In this document: piece after piece, positions 16,895-26,896 of the stretch
Position numbering within the stretch: the stretch's first letter is position 1
How the letters are laid out: every line of letters starts with the position of its first letter
DNA from: Streptomyces sp. NBC_01429
GTDB taxonomy: Bacteria; Actinomycetota; Actinomycetes; Streptomycetales; Streptomycetaceae
Reading direction: 5' to 3'
DNA length: 64,000 nucleotides
Assembly (NCBI RefSeq): GCF_036231945.1
Contig: NZ_CP109599.1
Coordinates: forward strand, 2,016,501 to 2,080,500
Notes under the pieces: model-generated
The model's database searches: none
Seen by the model: the letters and a program-made list of their open reading frames with translations, nothing else
Told to the model about the DNA's origin: nothing
Translations under genes and position numbers: made by a program

Positions 16895-18112
16895 TCAGAG
16901 ACCTTGTTCGTACCGGCGCAGCTGGTCGATGTCGATCATGCTGGTGTCGAAGAGGCTGGTCTCGTCCAGCGCGCTCTGCTGGTCGGCGCCCTGGGACGGA
17001 CCCGAGTGCGGCGCGGGGGGCAGGGCCGGGGGCAGCGCGGGCATCGGGGGCTGCGCCTGGGCGCCGGGCTGCTGCTGCCAGCCGTAGTTCGGGTCGTAGC
17101 CCTGGTTCTGCGCCGGGATCTGCCCGTACTCCTGCTGCTGGTACGCGTAGGGGTCCTGCTGCTGGTAGCCGTACGCGTCCTGCTGCTGATACCCGGGGTA
17201 TCCGCCGGCGTCGGCGGCTGCCGCGTACGCGGGGTCCTGGTAGCCGGGCTCCGCCGGGGCGTAGGCGGGGTCCTGGTAGCCGGTGCCCGGCTGCGCGTAG
17301 CCGGGGTCGGCGTACGGCTGCTGGAGGGGCGCCGGGGGCTCCTCGGCCGGAGCCGGCGTGCGCGCCGGCGCGCGGAGGGACTCCCGGGGGGTCCCGGCGA
17401 GGTCGGCGAGGTAGTCGGCGTCGCTGGTGCGCCCCTGCGGGCCCGCGGCGTCCTGGGCGGCCATGTGCGCGCCGAGTTCGTCCGAGTCCGTCCGGCCGTG
17501 CAGCTTCTGCCGGCCTCGGCCGACGGCTTCGAGCGTCTTGGAGAGGACGGCCTCGAAGGCGCCGATCTTGGCGTCCACGTACTCGTCGGCCCGCCGGATC
17601 AGGGTCTCGGGGTCGGCGCTGTACTCGGGGGCGTCGTCGTCCTCGCCGTATCCGGCCGCGCCGCCCGGGGAGCGGCCGAGCAGCTTGTCCCGGCCCCGGT
17701 CGACGGAGCCGATGGTCTTGGTGAGGACGACCTCGAAGTTGGCGAGCTTGGAGTCGACGTAGTCGTCGGCCTCGGCGCGGATCTCCTCGGCGTCCCTTCG
17801 GGCGTCGGCGAGGATGCGGTCGGCCTCCTCCTGGGACTGGCGGGCGACGGCGGTGTCGGAGATCAGGGTGGAGCGCTGGGCGTGCGCGCTCTCGATGATC
17901 CGGTCGGCCTCCTGGCGGGCCTGCTCGGCCAGCTGTTCCTGGCCGCCGAGCAGCTCCTGGGCCTGGGCGAGCGACCCGGGGAGCGCCTCCCGCACCTCTT
18001 CGAGCAGCGCGAGCAGCTCGGCGCGGTTCACCACGCAGGACGCCGACATGGGCATGGAACGGGCGCTGCCGACCGTGTCGACGATCTCGTCGAGCTTCTT
18101 CTGCACGTCCAC
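16895..18112 (-). CDS. DivIVA/ATP-synthase-b-like coiled-coil protein with Gln/Tyr-rich tail
   Basis: A protein of about 405 residues. Residues 1-147 are largely coiled coil (Leu/Glu/Ala-rich, DEADRI and QARQEADRI repeats), as in annotated cell-division initiation proteins. A 32-residue module is repeated: residues 116-147 and 176-207 align at about 60% identity. The C-terminal half is low complexity with YQDPAY and YQQQDPY repeats. The start is taken at GTG (VDVQKKLDEI); the frame is open to 18211, 1 nt past the coaD stop. Conserved between coaD and the DUF177 gene in Streptomyces. Function unknown; a polar scaffold is a guess from the coiled coils. Confidence 0.75.
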   Translation of the reverse strand: MDVQKKLDEIVDTVGSARSMPMSASCVVNRAELLALLEEVREALPGSLAQAQELLGGQEQLAEQARQEADRIIESAHAQRSTLISDTAVARQSQEEADRILADARRDAEEIRAEADDYVDSKLANFEVVLTKTIGSVDRGRDKLLGRSPGGAAGYGEDDDAPEYSADPETLIRRADEYVDAKIGAFEAVLSKTLEAVGRGRQKLHGRTDSDELGAHMAAQDAAGPQGRTSDADYLADLAGTPRESLRAPARTPAPAEEPPAPLQQPYADPGYAQPGTGYQDPAYAPAEPGYQDPAYAAAADAGGYPGYQQQDAYGYQQQDPYAYQQQEYGQIPAQNQGYDPNYGWQQQPGAQAQPPMPALPPALPPAPHSGPSQGADQQSALDETSLFDTSMIDIDQLRRYEQGL

Positions 18113-18212
18113 CGGGTGCTCGCCACTCTCTACAGCTGGTATGGAGACGGACGCACCGACTGTACGGCCAGTTCGCGCCCCGCCGACACCTGGTGACGGC
18201 CCGTCGGACACG

Positions 18213-18692
18213 TCAGTGTCTGCCGAGCCGCTCTATGACGGCCGCGTGGACCGCCGGAGGCAGCAGATGGGAGACGTCGCCGCCCCAGGTGGCGACTTCC
18301 TTGACCAGTGAGGAGGACAGGAAGCTGTATGTGGGGTTGGTGGGCACGAACAGCGTCTCGACGCCCGAGAGCCCGTTGTTCATCTGGGCCATCTGGAGTT
18401 CGTAGTCGAAGTCGCTGACGGCGCGCAGGCCCTTGACGATGGCCGGGATGTCGCGCTGCTTGCAGAAGTCGACGAGCAGACCGTGGAAGGACTCGACCTC
18501 GACATTGCCGAACTCGGCCGTCACTTCGCGGATCAGCTCGATCCGCTCCTCGATGGAGAACAGTCCCTTCTTGGACTGGTTGATCATCACCGCCACGTGT
18601 ACGACGTCGTACAGCTTGGAGGCGCGGGCGATGATGTCGAGATGTCCATTGGTGATGGGGTCGAAGGACCCCGGACAGACGGCGCGGCGCAA
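18213..18692 (-). CDS. coaD: Phosphopantetheine adenylyltransferase
   Basis: Catalyses the penultimate step of coenzyme A synthesis. The nucleotidyltransferase motif [15 protein letters not shown] and the later [12 protein letters not shown] (ISSTK-like) are present. The TTG start at [12 protein letters not shown] has GAGGGA 6 nt upstream and gives 159 residues, the normal length. An in-frame ATG at 18722 overlaps the rsmD stop as ATGA and would add 10 residues; it has a poorer binding site but cannot be excluded. Confidence 0.93.
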   Translation of the reverse strand: MRRAVCPGSFDPITNGHLDIIARASKLYDVVHVAVMINQSKKGLFSIEERIELIREVTAEFGNVEVESFHGLLVDFCKQRDIPAIVKGLRAVSDFDYELQMAQMNNGLSGVETLFVPTNPTYSFLSSSLVKEVATWGGDVSHLLPPAVHAAVIERLGRH

Positions 18693-18718
18693 CTGAATTC
18701 CCTCGCTCTCCGGTCCGG

Positions 18719-19303
18719 TCATCGTGCGTCTTCGCACATAGAGGCGGCGCGACCGTACCAAAGCGTTCCCTCGCCGTAGCGACGGGAGCGCAGTGGCTCG
18801 AACCCTTCCGGCCAGCCGAATTCCCCGCCTCTGGTGCTGCGTTCCACGGTGGCGACCGCATCGGCGCTGAGCCAGCCCCCGGTGCGGAGTGTGAGGAGGA
18901 TCTCCCGTAGATCGTCATCGGTGACGGCGTACGGCGGGTCCAGGAAGACCAGGTCGTACGGGGTCCCCGGGGGCGGTCCCGCGACGGTCTGCGCCGCCTT
19001 GGCGGTACGGACCTCGGCGCCGGGCAGCCCGAGCGTCCGCACGTTGTCCCGGACGGTACGGGCGGCGCGGGCGTCGGCCTCCACCAGCAGCGCGTGCGCG
19101 GCGCCGCGCGAGAGCGCCTCAAGGCCGACGGCGCCGGAGCCCGCGTACAGATCGGCGATCCGGCGGCCCTCCAGGGTGCCGAGGAGCGACTCCCAGCTGG
19201 AGAAGAGGCCCTCGCGGGCGCGGTCGGAGGTGGGGCGGGTACCGGTACCGGGCGGTACGGCGAGACGGCGTCCGCCGGCGGCACCGGCGATCACGCGGGT
19301 CAT
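18719..19303 (-). CDS. rsmD: 16S rRNA (guanine966-N2)-methyltransferase
   Basis: A 194-residue SAM-dependent methyltransferase. [13 protein letters not shown] and [15 protein letters not shown] start the protein, [17 protein letters not shown] is the SAM-binding motif, and LDPPY is the catalytic N-methyltransferase motif. rsmD-coaD pairing is widespread in bacteria. Confidence 0.95.
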   Translation of the reverse strand: MTRVIAGAAGGRRLAVPPGTGTRPTSDRAREGLFSSWESLLGTLEGRRIADLYAGSGAVGLEALSRGAAHALLVEADARAARTVRDNVRTLGLPGAEVRTAKAAQTVAGPPPGTPYDLVFLDPPYAVTDDDLREILLTLRTGGWLSADAVATVERSTRGGEFGWPEGFEPLRSRRYGEGTLWYGRAASMCEDAR

Positions 19304-19521
19304 GGGTGTCGGTCCTCGGTTCGTGGGCGGAACGGGCGGTCCGCCCACGCGGGGCGCGGGGCGGGTGCTGTCCCCACGATATGGCGTACCCGGCGGGCGG
19401 GCCCGGCCGGTGACCCCCCTGACTTCGTCTCCCGGGCCCCTACTGACGTCCCGGACCCCGGACCCCGCCCCGGATCCTGGGTCCGGCGGCGGCCCGCTCT
19501 CGCTCGGCCCTCGTCGGACTC

Positions 19522-21708
19522 TCAGCCCTTGTCGAGGAACTGCTCGCGCTCCGCGTCCAGCAGCGCGTCCAGCGCCGTACGCAGCTCCGGGCTGTCCGCC
19601 AGCTCGGGATCGGCCGCGACCACCGCGACGGCCTCCTCGCGGGCGGCGGCGATGATCTCCTCGTCCTCGATGACGGCGAGCATCCGCAGGCTGGAGCGCA
19701 CCCCGGACTGCGCCTGGCCCAGGACGTCACCCTCGCGGCGCTGTTCGAGGTCGATACGGGACAGCTCGAAGCCGTCGAGCGTGGTGGCGACCGCGCCGAG
19801 CCTGGCCCTGGCCGGGCTCGCCTCCGGCGCGTCGGTGACCAGCAGACACAGGCCGGGCGCCGAGCCCCGGCCGACCCGGCCGCGCAGCTGGTGCAGCTGG
19901 GAGACGCCGAACCGGTCCGCGTCCATGATCACCATCGCGGTGGCGTTGGGCACGTTCACCCCGACCTCGATGACGGTGGTCGCGACGAGGACGTCCACCT
20001 CGCCCGCGCCGAAGCGGCGCATCGCTGCGTCCTTGTCGTCGGGCTGCATCCGGCCGTGCAGCACCTCGACGCGCAGCCCCGTCAGCGGCCCCTTGGCCAG
20101 CTGCTCCGCGACCTCCAGCACGGCGAGCGGCGGGCGCTTCTCCGCGTCGTCCGCCTTGGCCTTCTTCTTCGCCTTCTCGTCCTCGTCGTCACCGATCCGG
20201 GGGCAGACGACATACGCCTGGTGGCCCTTGCCGACCTCCTCGCGGACCCGCTCCCAGGCGCGGGCCAGGAAGTGCGGCTTGTCCTGGGCCGGGACGACAT
20301 GGCTGGCGATCGGTGAGCGGCCCGCCGGGAGCTGGTCCAGGACGGACGTCTCCAGGTCGCCGAAGACGGTCATCGCGACCGTACGCGGAATGGGCGTGGC
20401 GGTCATGACCAGCAGGTGCGGGGGCTGTTTGCCCTTGGAGCGCAGCGCGTCGCGCTGCTCCACCCCGAAGCGGTGCTGCTCGTCGACGACGACCAGTCCC
20501 AGATCGTGGAAGCGCACCTTGTCCTCGATCAGCGCGTGCGTACCGATCACGATCCCGGCCTCGCCGGTGACCAGGTCGAGCAGCGCCTGACGCCGCGCGG
20601 CCGTGCCCATGGAGCCGGTGAGCAGCACGACCTTGGTCGCGTTCTCCGCTCCCCCGAGCATCCCTCCCCCGGCCAGCCCGCCCATCATCTCGGTGATGGA
20701 ACGGTGGTGCTGCTGGGCGAGGACCTCGGTGGGCGCCAGCATGGCGGCCTGGCCGCCCGCGTCCACGACGGCGAGCATCGCGCGCAGCGCGACGAGCGTC
20801 TTTCCCGAGCCGACCTCGCCCTGGAGCAGCCGGTGCATGGGGTGTTCGGTGGCGAGGTCGGCGAAGATCTCGGCGGTGACCTTCCGCTGCCCTTCGGTGA
20901 GGGTGAACGGCAGGGTGGCGTCGAAGGCGTCGAGGATCCCGTCCGCCACCGGGGTCCGGGCCACGGCCGGGAGCTGCGCGTCCGCGTACCGGCGCCGGGC
21001 CAGGGCGACCTGGAGGACGAACGCCTCGTCCCACTTCAGGCGGTCCCTGGCGGATTCGATGTCGGCCCTGGTCTCCGGCCGGTGGATCTTGAGCAGCGCC
21101 TCGGGCAGCGGGACGAATCCGCGCCCCTCGCGCAGCGCGGGCGGCAGCGGGTCGACGGCCTCGACGGCCCTGGGGAGCACCGCGTCGACCGCTTTGGTGA
21201 TCTTCCAGGACTCCAGTCCCTTGCAGGCCGGGTAGATCGGGATCAGCCGGCCCGCGAAGGAGTCGACGGCCTCCTCCCCGTCGTCCCTGCCCAGCGGTAC
21301 GTAGGTGGGGTGCGCGAGCTGGAGCTTGCGGTTGAAGACGGAGACCTTGCCCGCGAACATCCCCCGGCTGCCGGGCGGCAGATCCTTCTGCGGCTTGTGG
21401 AGTCCCCTGCCGAAGAAGACCAGTTGGAGCCGGCCGCTGCCGTCGGTGAGGGTGATCTCCAGCCGCTGGCCGCGCCCGTGGTTGAACGTCAGCACGCGGG
21501 AGTCGGCGACCTGCGCGACCACGGTGACGTCCTCGTCCAGCGGGAGGTCGGCGAGCGTGGTGAGCTGGCCGCGCTCCTCGTACCGCCGGGGGTAGTGGTG
21601 CAGCAGGTCGCCGACCGTGTGCAGGCCGAGGTGTTCGGCCATCACCTTCGCGGTGGCGGGGCCGAGCGTCTTCTTGAGAGGTTCATCCAGCGCGGACACG
21701 CGGTCCAT
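19522..21708 (-). CDS. recG: ATP-dependent DNA helicase RecG
   Basis: A 728-residue branch-migration helicase for fork reversal and recombination. An OB-fold wedge domain (about 60-160) precedes the two helicase domains: GEVGSGKTLVA (motif I), APTEVLAQQH (Ia), VVDEQHRFGVEQR (II, DEQH), MTATPIPRT (III), TTVIEVGVNVPNA (V) and QLRGRVGRG (VI). A Lys/Glu-rich insert (DEDEKAKKKAKADDAEKR) lies in the second helicase domain. The 218 nt downstream before rsmD shows no gene. Confidence 0.96.
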   Translation of the reverse strand: MDRVSALDEPLKKTLGPATAKVMAEHLGLHTVGDLLHHYPRRYEERGQLTTLADLPLDEDVTVVAQVADSRVLTFNHGRGQRLEITLTDGSGRLQLVFFGRGLHKPQKDLPPGSRGMFAGKVSVFNRKLQLAHPTYVPLGRDDGEEAVDSFAGRLIPIYPACKGLESWKITKAVDAVLPRAVEAVDPLPPALREGRGFVPLPEALLKIHRPETRADIESARDRLKWDEAFVLQVALARRRYADAQLPAVARTPVADGILDAFDATLPFTLTEGQRKVTAEIFADLATEHPMHRLLQGEVGSGKTLVALRAMLAVVDAGGQAAMLAPTEVLAQQHHRSITEMMGGLAGGGMLGGAENATKVVLLTGSMGTAARRQALLDLVTGEAGIVIGTHALIEDKVRFHDLGLVVVDEQHRFGVEQRDALRSKGKQPPHLLVMTATPIPRTVAMTVFGDLETSVLDQLPAGRSPIASHVVPAQDKPHFLARAWERVREEVGKGHQAYVVCPRIGDDEDEKAKKKAKADDAEKRPPLAVLEVAEQLAKGPLTGLRVEVLHGRMQPDDKDAAMRRFGAGEVDVLVATTVIEVGVNVPNATAMVIMDADRFGVSQLHQLRGRVGRGSAPGLCLLVTDAPEASPARARLGAVATTLDGFELSRIDLEQRREGDVLGQAQSGVRSSLRMLAVIEDEEIIAAAREEAVAVVAADPELADSPELRTALDALLDAEREQFLDKG

Positions 21709-21744
21709 CTTCGCAGGGACCACCGACAGCGGGGCGGCGCGACG

Positions 21745-23388
21745 CTACTCGACGCCGACGAGCAGCGGTACGGACTGTCTGCCGCCCCGGTACACGACGG
21801 TGTCGACGGCGAGGTGGCCCTCGCGTACGTACCGCTCCAGCCGGTCGGCCAGCGCGTCCGGCACGTCCTCGCCGAGCACCAGGGTGACCAGCTCGCCGCC
21901 GGCCGCCAGCATCCGGGTGAGGACCGCCTCGGCGGTGGCGGCGAGGTCGGCGCCGATCACCGCCACGTCGCCCTCGATCAGCCCCAGGACGTCGCCGGCC
22001 TGGCAGATGCCCGCCATCGTCCAGGACTGCCGTTCGGCGACGGCCAGTTCGGCGTAGCGGGTGGCTCCGGCGGCGGTGGTCATGGCGACCACGTCCTCGT
22101 CGAAGCGCCGGTCCGGCTGGTGCACGGCGAGCGCGGCGATGCCCTGGACGGCGGCCCGGGTGGGGATCAGGGCGACCCGTACCCCTTCGGTACGCGCCTG
22201 TTCGGCCGCCGCCGCGGCGGTGTGGCGCAGCGCGGCGTCGTTGGGCAGGAGGACCACTTCGCGCGCGTGGGCGCGCCGGATGGCCTCGACCAGCTCTCCG
22301 CTGGCGGGCGGCTCCCCGGGGCGCGCGAGGACCGTGGTCGCGCCGGCCTCGGCGCACAGCCCGGCGAGCCCCTCGCCGGGGACCACCGCGACGACGGCCC
22401 GCTGGACCTGCTCGGGAGGGTGTGCGGCGGCGCCGAAGTGGGTGATGCGGATGCGGTACGGGCGTCCCGCCTCGACGCCCGCCTCGACGGCGGCGCCCGC
22501 GTCGTCGACATGGACGTGGACGTTCCACAGCCCGTCACCGCCGACGACGACCAGGGAGTCGCCGAGCCGGTCGAGGCGCTCCCGCAGGCGCGTGACGGCG
22601 GCTTCCCCGGCCTCCAGCAGGTAGATCACCTCGAACGCGGGCCGGCCGTCCTCCCCTGCGCCGGCCCCCGGGGCGACCGTCGCGGGGTCCTCGTGGCGCC
22701 GGTGGCCGGCAGGCAGGGCCGCGGGCACCTCGCCCGTGAGGGCCCGTACGAGCGCGCCGAGCACGGCGAGCAGCCCGCGCCCGCCCGCGTCCACGACGCC
22801 CGCGCGGCCGAGTACGGCCAGCTGGTCCGGGGTGGCGGCGAGCGCGGCGCGTGCCCCGGCGTACGCGGCGCGCACGGTGGCGCCTCCGTCGGCCGTCCTA
22901 CCGCCCGCCCCCGCCTCAGCGGCCTCGGCGGCGTCCGCCGCCGCCGAGGCGACGCTGAGGATCGTCCCCTCGACGGGATGGGCGACGGCGGCGCGGGCCA
23001 GTTCGGCGGCCCGCCGCAGCGCCGGGGCGAGCCGCGCGGCGTGATCCCCGTCACCGGGCGCGGGCGGCGCGAGCACCTCGGCCATCCCGCGCAGCAGCTG
23101 GGCCAGGATGGTGCCCGAGTTCCCCCGGGCCCCGATCAGCGCGCCGTGCGCCATGGCCCGTACGGCGTCGCCGGGCGTGGGCTCGGTGGCGCGCGTCGCG
23201 TGCGCGGCGAAGACGGCTTCCACGGCCTGTGCGGCGGACTCCACGGTCAGATAGAGATTGGTGCCGGTGTCACCGTCCGCGACCGGATAGACGTTGATCG
23301 CGTCGATCTCCTCGCGTTCCCGGCCGAGGGCGTCCAGCGCCAGTGAGCACCAGCTCCGCACCGCTGCGGCATCGAGGGTCTGCGGCAC
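21745..23388 (-). CDS. DhaL/DegV-fusion protein (FakA-like, DAK2 domain)
   Basis: A 547-residue protein. The N-terminal DhaL-type nucleotide-binding domain has INVYPVADGDTGTNL and ARGNSGTILAQLLRG. The C-terminal half matches the YloV/FakA C-terminal domains. FakA is the ATP-binding subunit of the fatty-acid kinase that works with FakB; whether this actinobacterial member does so is unproven. The GTG has AAGGAGGA upstream. It lies 36 nt before recG, a conserved neighbour pair, so they are probably co-transcribed. Confidence 0.85.
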   Translation of the reverse strand: MPQTLDAAAVRSWCSLALDALGREREEIDAINVYPVADGDTGTNLYLTVESAAQAVEAVFAAHATRATEPTPGDAVRAMAHGALIGARGNSGTILAQLLRGMAEVLAPPAPGDGDHAARLAPALRRAAELARAAVAHPVEGTILSVASAAADAAEAAEAGAGGRTADGGATVRAAYAGARAALAATPDQLAVLGRAGVVDAGGRGLLAVLGALVRALTGEVPAALPAGHRRHEDPATVAPGAGAGEDGRPAFEVIYLLEAGEAAVTRLRERLDRLGDSLVVVGGDGLWNVHVHVDDAGAAVEAGVEAGRPYRIRITHFGAAAHPPEQVQRAVVAVVPGEGLAGLCAEAGATTVLARPGEPPASGELVEAIRRAHAREVVLLPNDAALRHTAAAAAEQARTEGVRVALIPTRAAVQGIAALAVHQPDRRFDEDVVAMTTAAGATRYAELAVAERQSWTMAGICQAGDVLGLIEGDVAVIGADLAATAEAVLTRMLAAGGELVTLVLGEDVPDALADRLERYVREGHLAVDTVVYRGGRQSVPLLVGVE

Positions 23389-23513
23389 CTGGGAGTCCTC
23401 CTTGAGCGGCCGTGACGCGGGCTGAACCGCAGGGTAGCCGCCGGTAACCCCCACCGTCCGAGGCGGGCGGCGGGGTACCGGGCGGAACGGGGGCGACCGG
23501 CGTCATGGTAATT

Positions 23514-23542
23514 TTCTTGTACCGAGGCAGGCGTTGTATGCT
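23514..23542 (+). promoter_or_regulatory. Probable rpmB promoter
   Basis: TTCTTG and TATGCT are separated by 17 nt in a locally AT-rich stretch, about 114 nt before the rpmB start. The -35 is imperfect. Confidence 0.45.
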
Positions 23543-23655
23543 GCTGCGGTTGCCCGATGAGAGTCGGGCCAATCCTCCGGCAACGCCGCATCATTCATTG
23601 ATTCAAGCCACGCCGGATTCCTCTGTACGAGCATCTGAAGTCTTTGGAGTGACCC

Positions 23656-23841
23656 GTGGCTGCCAACTGCGACGTCTGTGGCAAGGGGCCGGGCTTCGGC
23701 AACAGCATTTCCCACTCGCACCGCCGTACGTCCCGTCGCTGGAACCCGAACATCCAGCGCGTGCGTGCCGTGGTCGGTCGGACGCCGAAGCGGCTCAACG
23801 TCTGCACCTCGTGCATCAAGGCCGGCAAGGTCTCGCGCTGA
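23656..23841 (+). CDS. rpmB: 50S ribosomal protein L28, zinc-binding form
   Basis: A 61-residue protein beginning [28 protein letters not shown], with CDVC and CTSC pairs, so it is the Cys-containing form. It starts at an in-frame GTG and stands alone between two minus-strand groups. Confidence 0.96.
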   Translation: MAANCDVCGKGPGFGNSISHSHRRTSRRWNPNIQRVRAVVGRTPKRLNVCTSCIKAGKVSR

Positions 23842-23877
23842 CGCCTGCGTCGTAGCGCAGCCCCTGCGGTTGCCTTG

Positions 23878-23910
23878 AAAAGCCGGTCCACCTCGGTGGA
23901 CCGGCTTTTT
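23878..23910 (+). terminator. Intrinsic terminator after rpmB
   Basis: A long GC stem (AGCCGGTCCA/TGGACCGGCT) around CCTCGG is flanked by A's upstream and TTTTT downstream. It may act in both directions between rpmB and the convergent thiD. Confidence 0.85.
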
Positions 23911-23942
23911 GCCGTACCCGCGTGAGCGCGGGCGGGTACGGG

Positions 23943-24779
23943 TCAGGCGCGCGTGCGCCAGGCGTGGTCCACCGGGCCGATCCCGCCGCCCAGCGCGAAG
24001 CCGCCCGCGATGGCGCCCGTCACATACTCCTTGGCCGCCACGACCGCCTCCACCACGTCCTGCCCGCCGCCCAGTCCGGCGGCGATCGCCGCCGCGAAGG
24101 TGCAGCCCGTGCCGTGGGTGTGCCGGTTGTCGTGGCGCGGGGCGCGCAGCCAGTGCTCCTCGGTGCCGTCCCAGAGCAGGTCGACCGCGTCGCCCGGCAG
24201 ATGACCGCCCTTGATCAGCGCCCAGCGGGGGCCGAATTCGATTACGGCCCCGGCCGCGCGCCGCATGCCCGCCTCGTCCGTGACCCGTACCCCGGTGAGC
24301 TGCGCCACTTCGTCCAGGTTGGGGGTGGCGACGGTCGCGACCGGCATCAGCTCGGTCCGTACGGTCTCCAGCGCCGAGGCGGCCAGCAGCGGATCGCCGT
24401 GCTTGGAGACGCCGACCGGGTCGACGACCACGGGTGCGCCGGTCCCGGCGAGGAGTTCGGAGACGGCGGAGACCAGCCCGGCGGAGGAGAGCATTCCGGT
24501 CTTCACGGCCTGGACGCCGATGTCGTCCACGACCGCGCGGTACTGGGCCCGTACCGCCTCCACCGGCAGCTCCCAGGCGCCCCGTACCCCCAGGGAGTTC
24601 TGCGCCGTGACGGCGGTGAGCACGCTCATGCCGTGCACTCCGAACGCCAGCATGGTCTTCAGGTCCGCCTGGATGCCCGCACCGCCGCCGGAGTCGGATC
24701 CGGCGACGGTGAGGACACGGGGAGGCACCCACGAGGAGCGCTCCCGTGCGGAGGACGCGGACGAGGCGGATATCGGCAT
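23943..24779 (-). CDS. thiD: Hydroxymethylpyrimidine/phosphomethylpyrimidine kinase
   Basis: A 278-residue ribokinase-fold enzyme of thiamine pyrimidine synthesis. It has [46 protein letters not shown] and the anion-hole motif [17 protein letters not shown]. The first 17 residues are Ser-rich and may be over-annotated. thiL follows upstream in the same orientation, 63 nt away, giving a thiL-thiD operon. Confidence 0.94.
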   Translation of the reverse strand: MPISASSASSARERSSWVPPRVLTVAGSDSGGGAGIQADLKTMLAFGVHGMSVLTAVTAQNSLGVRGAWELPVEAVRAQYRAVVDDIGVQAVKTGMLSSAGLVSAVSELLAGTGAPVVVDPVGVSKHGDPLLAASALETVRTELMPVATVATPNLDEVAQLTGVRVTDEAGMRRAAGAVIEFGPRWALIKGGHLPGDAVDLLWDGTEEHWLRAPRHDNRHTHGTGCTFAAAIAAGLGGGQDVVEAVVAAKEYVTGAIAGGFALGGGIGPVDHAWRTRA

Positions 24780-24842
24780 GGACCGAATCTACAAGCGCGC
24801 CGGCGGTGACCCGCCCGCGCGGTCACCGCCGCACCGCGCCGC

Positions 24843-25814
24843 TCAGCGGTCCCCGTCGGCGTCCCCGAAGTGGTCCCAGCCTCCCTTGCTGGTCCAGGGC
24901 GCCCCGTCGACCGTCACCTGCGGCGGCGCCGACGGCTTGAGGACCTCGCCGATCACCTTCCAGCGGGCCGGCAGCTTCGCGTCCGCCGGGAACGTGGCGA
25001 CGATCGCGTGGTCCTCGCCCCCGGTCAGCACCCACTGGAGCGGGTCGATACCGACCGCCTGCCCGATGTCGTGCATCTGCGAGGGGATGTCGATCAGCCC
25101 CGACCGCAGATCGATCCGGACCTTGCTGGCCTCCGCGATGTGACCGAGATCCGCGACCAGTCCGTCGCTGATGTCCGTCATGGCGGTGGCGCCGAGCCCG
25201 GCCGCCGCGGGGCCCGCGTGGTACGGCGGCTCCGGTCTGCGGTGCGCCTCGACGAAGGCACGCGGCGAGCGGAAGCCGCGCGAGAGCACCGCGTGACCCG
25301 CCGCCGACCAGCCCAACCAGCCGGTGTACGCGACGACATCGCCGGGCCTGGCGCCCGACCGGGTCACCGGTTCGTGGTCGCGCAGATCACCGAGCGCGGT
25401 GATGGCGATGGTGATGGCGTCACCGCGTACGACATCGCCGCCGACCACCGCCGCACCCGCGACCTGGCACTCGTCCCGGATGCCGTCCATCAGCTCGGTG
25501 GGCCAGGTGACCGGCAGTTCGGCCGGGACGACCAGGCCGAGCAGCAGCGCGGTGGGGACGGCGCCCATCGCCGCGATGTCGGCGAGGTTCTGCGCCGCCG
25601 CCTTGCGGCCCACGTCGTACGCCGTCGACCAGTCACGCCGGAAGTGCCGTCCCTCCAGCAGCAGATCCGTACTCGCCACGACCCTGCCGTCGGGCGCGGC
25701 CACGACCGCGGCGTCGTCGCCCGGCCCGAGCCGGACCGCCGGGGTGGTGGTGAGCCGGGAGGTGAGTTCTCTGATGAGACCGAACTCCCCCAACTCGCCC
25801 ACGGTTCCCTTCAC
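24843..25814 (-). CDS. thiL: Thiamine-monophosphate kinase
   Basis: A 323-residue AIR-synthase-fold kinase that makes thiamine diphosphate. Typical motifs are GELGEFGLIREL, LGPGDDAAVV, STDLLLEGRHFRRDW, DIAAMGA, GGDVVRGD and TDISDGLVADLGHIA. Divergent from the Lrp-type gene. Confidence 0.95.
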   Translation of the reverse strand: MKGTVGELGEFGLIRELTSRLTTTPAVRLGPGDDAAVVAAPDGRVVASTDLLLEGRHFRRDWSTAYDVGRKAAAQNLADIAAMGAVPTALLLGLVVPAELPVTWPTELMDGIRDECQVAGAAVVGGDVVRGDAITIAITALGDLRDHEPVTRSGARPGDVVAYTGWLGWSAAGHAVLSRGFRSPRAFVEAHRRPEPPYHAGPAAAGLGATAMTDISDGLVADLGHIAEASKVRIDLRSGLIDIPSQMHDIGQAVGIDPLQWVLTGGEDHAIVATFPADAKLPARWKVIGEVLKPSAPPQVTVDGAPWTSKGGWDHFGDADGDR

Positions 25815-26020
25815 CGAGTCTCCCCTCTCCTCACCGGCCGCGCCTGCGGTCGCGGTCCTGCACTGCTGTCGGTTCCGTCATGCCCCGCGTCAACTTCGTC
25901 CCGCGTGCGCCACCCGTCGGACGCCACCGGGCCCGCGGGTCTCCCCGCGGTCCACGGCGACGCGATACCGTGGCGTCTCTTTCCACCCCACATGATCCTC
26001 GTGGCCGCCCTGGAGGTTCC

Positions 26021-26254
26021 GTGGTACAGGCGTACATCCTTATTCAGACCGAGGTGGGCAAGGCGACGACCGTCGCCGAGACCATCGCGAAGATTCCGGG
26101 AGTCATCCAGGCCGAGGACGTCACAGGCCCGTACGACGTGATCGTGCGCGCACAGGCCGACACCGTCGATGAACTGGGGCGCATGGTCGTCGCCAGAATC
26201 CAGCGGGTGGAGGGCATCACCCGCACCCTGACCTGCCCGGTGGTGCATCTGTAG
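26021..26254 (+). CDS. Stand-alone Lrp/AsnC ligand-binding (RAM) domain protein
   Basis: A 77-residue protein with the alpha-beta RAM fold pattern (VQAYILIQTEVGKA, PGVIQAEDVTGPYDVIVRAQA) and no DNA-binding domain. The GTG has GGAGG 5 nt upstream. These small proteins form oligomers that bind amino acids in other organisms. Its job beside thiL is unknown. Confidence 0.9.
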   Translation: MVQAYILIQTEVGKATTVAETIAKIPGVIQAEDVTGPYDVIVRAQADTVDELGRMVVARIQRVEGITRTLTCPVVHL

Positions 26255-26399
26255 CCGGACGGGCACGGGCACGGCGGCGGCACGGGGACGGTGCGCGCGG
26301 CTCATCCTGCTGTCGTCGCTCACCATGGCTTCGCCGTGCTCCCTCTCCCACCCCGCACGTGGCGGCCGGCCCCGGACGGCCGCCGTCTACGCTTGACCG

Positions 26400-26885
26400 G
26401 TGATACGTTCCCGCCGCAGGCTATCCGGCCTTCTCGCCGCCCGTATGACCGCCGTCGCCCTTCTGACGGCGGCGGTGGGCTGTTCCACCACGGACGGCGC
26501 GCCGTCGGTCGCGGCTCCCACCCCCACCGAGAAGGAAGCGGCGCTCTGCCGCGCGCTGCACGAGGAACTGCCGAAGACCCTCGCGGACCTGGGCAGGAAC
26601 GATCCGCGGCCGCACTCGGAACTGACCGCCGGCTGGGGGGACGGCGCGATCGTCCTGCGGTGCGGTGTCCCCCGGCCGGAGCGGATGGGCGACCCGCAGG
26701 CGCAGGGGGTGGAGGCGAACGGCGTCAACTGGATGCTGGAGGAACGGGACTCGGGCCCCCGCTTCACGACGACGTACCGCGAGACGTATGTGGAGGTCAC
26801 CATGGACGAGCGCTTCACCCATGACTCCACCCCGCTCGCCCCACTGGCCGGGCCCGTCGGGAAGACGATCCCGTCCAGCCTCTAG
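26400..26885 (+). CDS. Putative lipoprotein, DUF3515 family
   Basis: A 161-residue protein with an Arg-rich signal region, hydrophobic core and a lipobox ending AVGC at Cys28, so it is probably lipidated and extracytoplasmic. The rest (LCRALHEELPKTLADL... WGDGAIVLRCGVPRP) fits DUF3515, a family of unknown function found next to ddl in actinobacteria. It converges with ddl, 11 nt apart. Confidence 0.8.
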   Translation: MIRSRRRLSGLLAARMTAVALLTAAVGCSTTDGAPSVAAPTPTEKEAALCRALHEELPKTLADLGRNDPRPHSELTAGWGDGAIVLRCGVPRPERMGDPQAQGVEANGVNWMLEERDSGPRFTTTYRETYVEVTMDERFTHDSTPLAPLAGPVGKTIPSSL

Positions 26886-26896
26886 GGCGTCTTCGC

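Noticed and set aside
18113..18211. 33-codon N-terminal extension of the coiled-coil protein downstream of coaD
   Set aside because: Possible, as the frame begins 1 nt after the coaD stop, but no ribosome-binding site is seen and the coiled-coil homology starts at 18112.
20416..23346. A 976-codon plus-strand frame opposite recG and the DhaL-type gene
   Set aside because: Antisense shadow of two well-supported genes.
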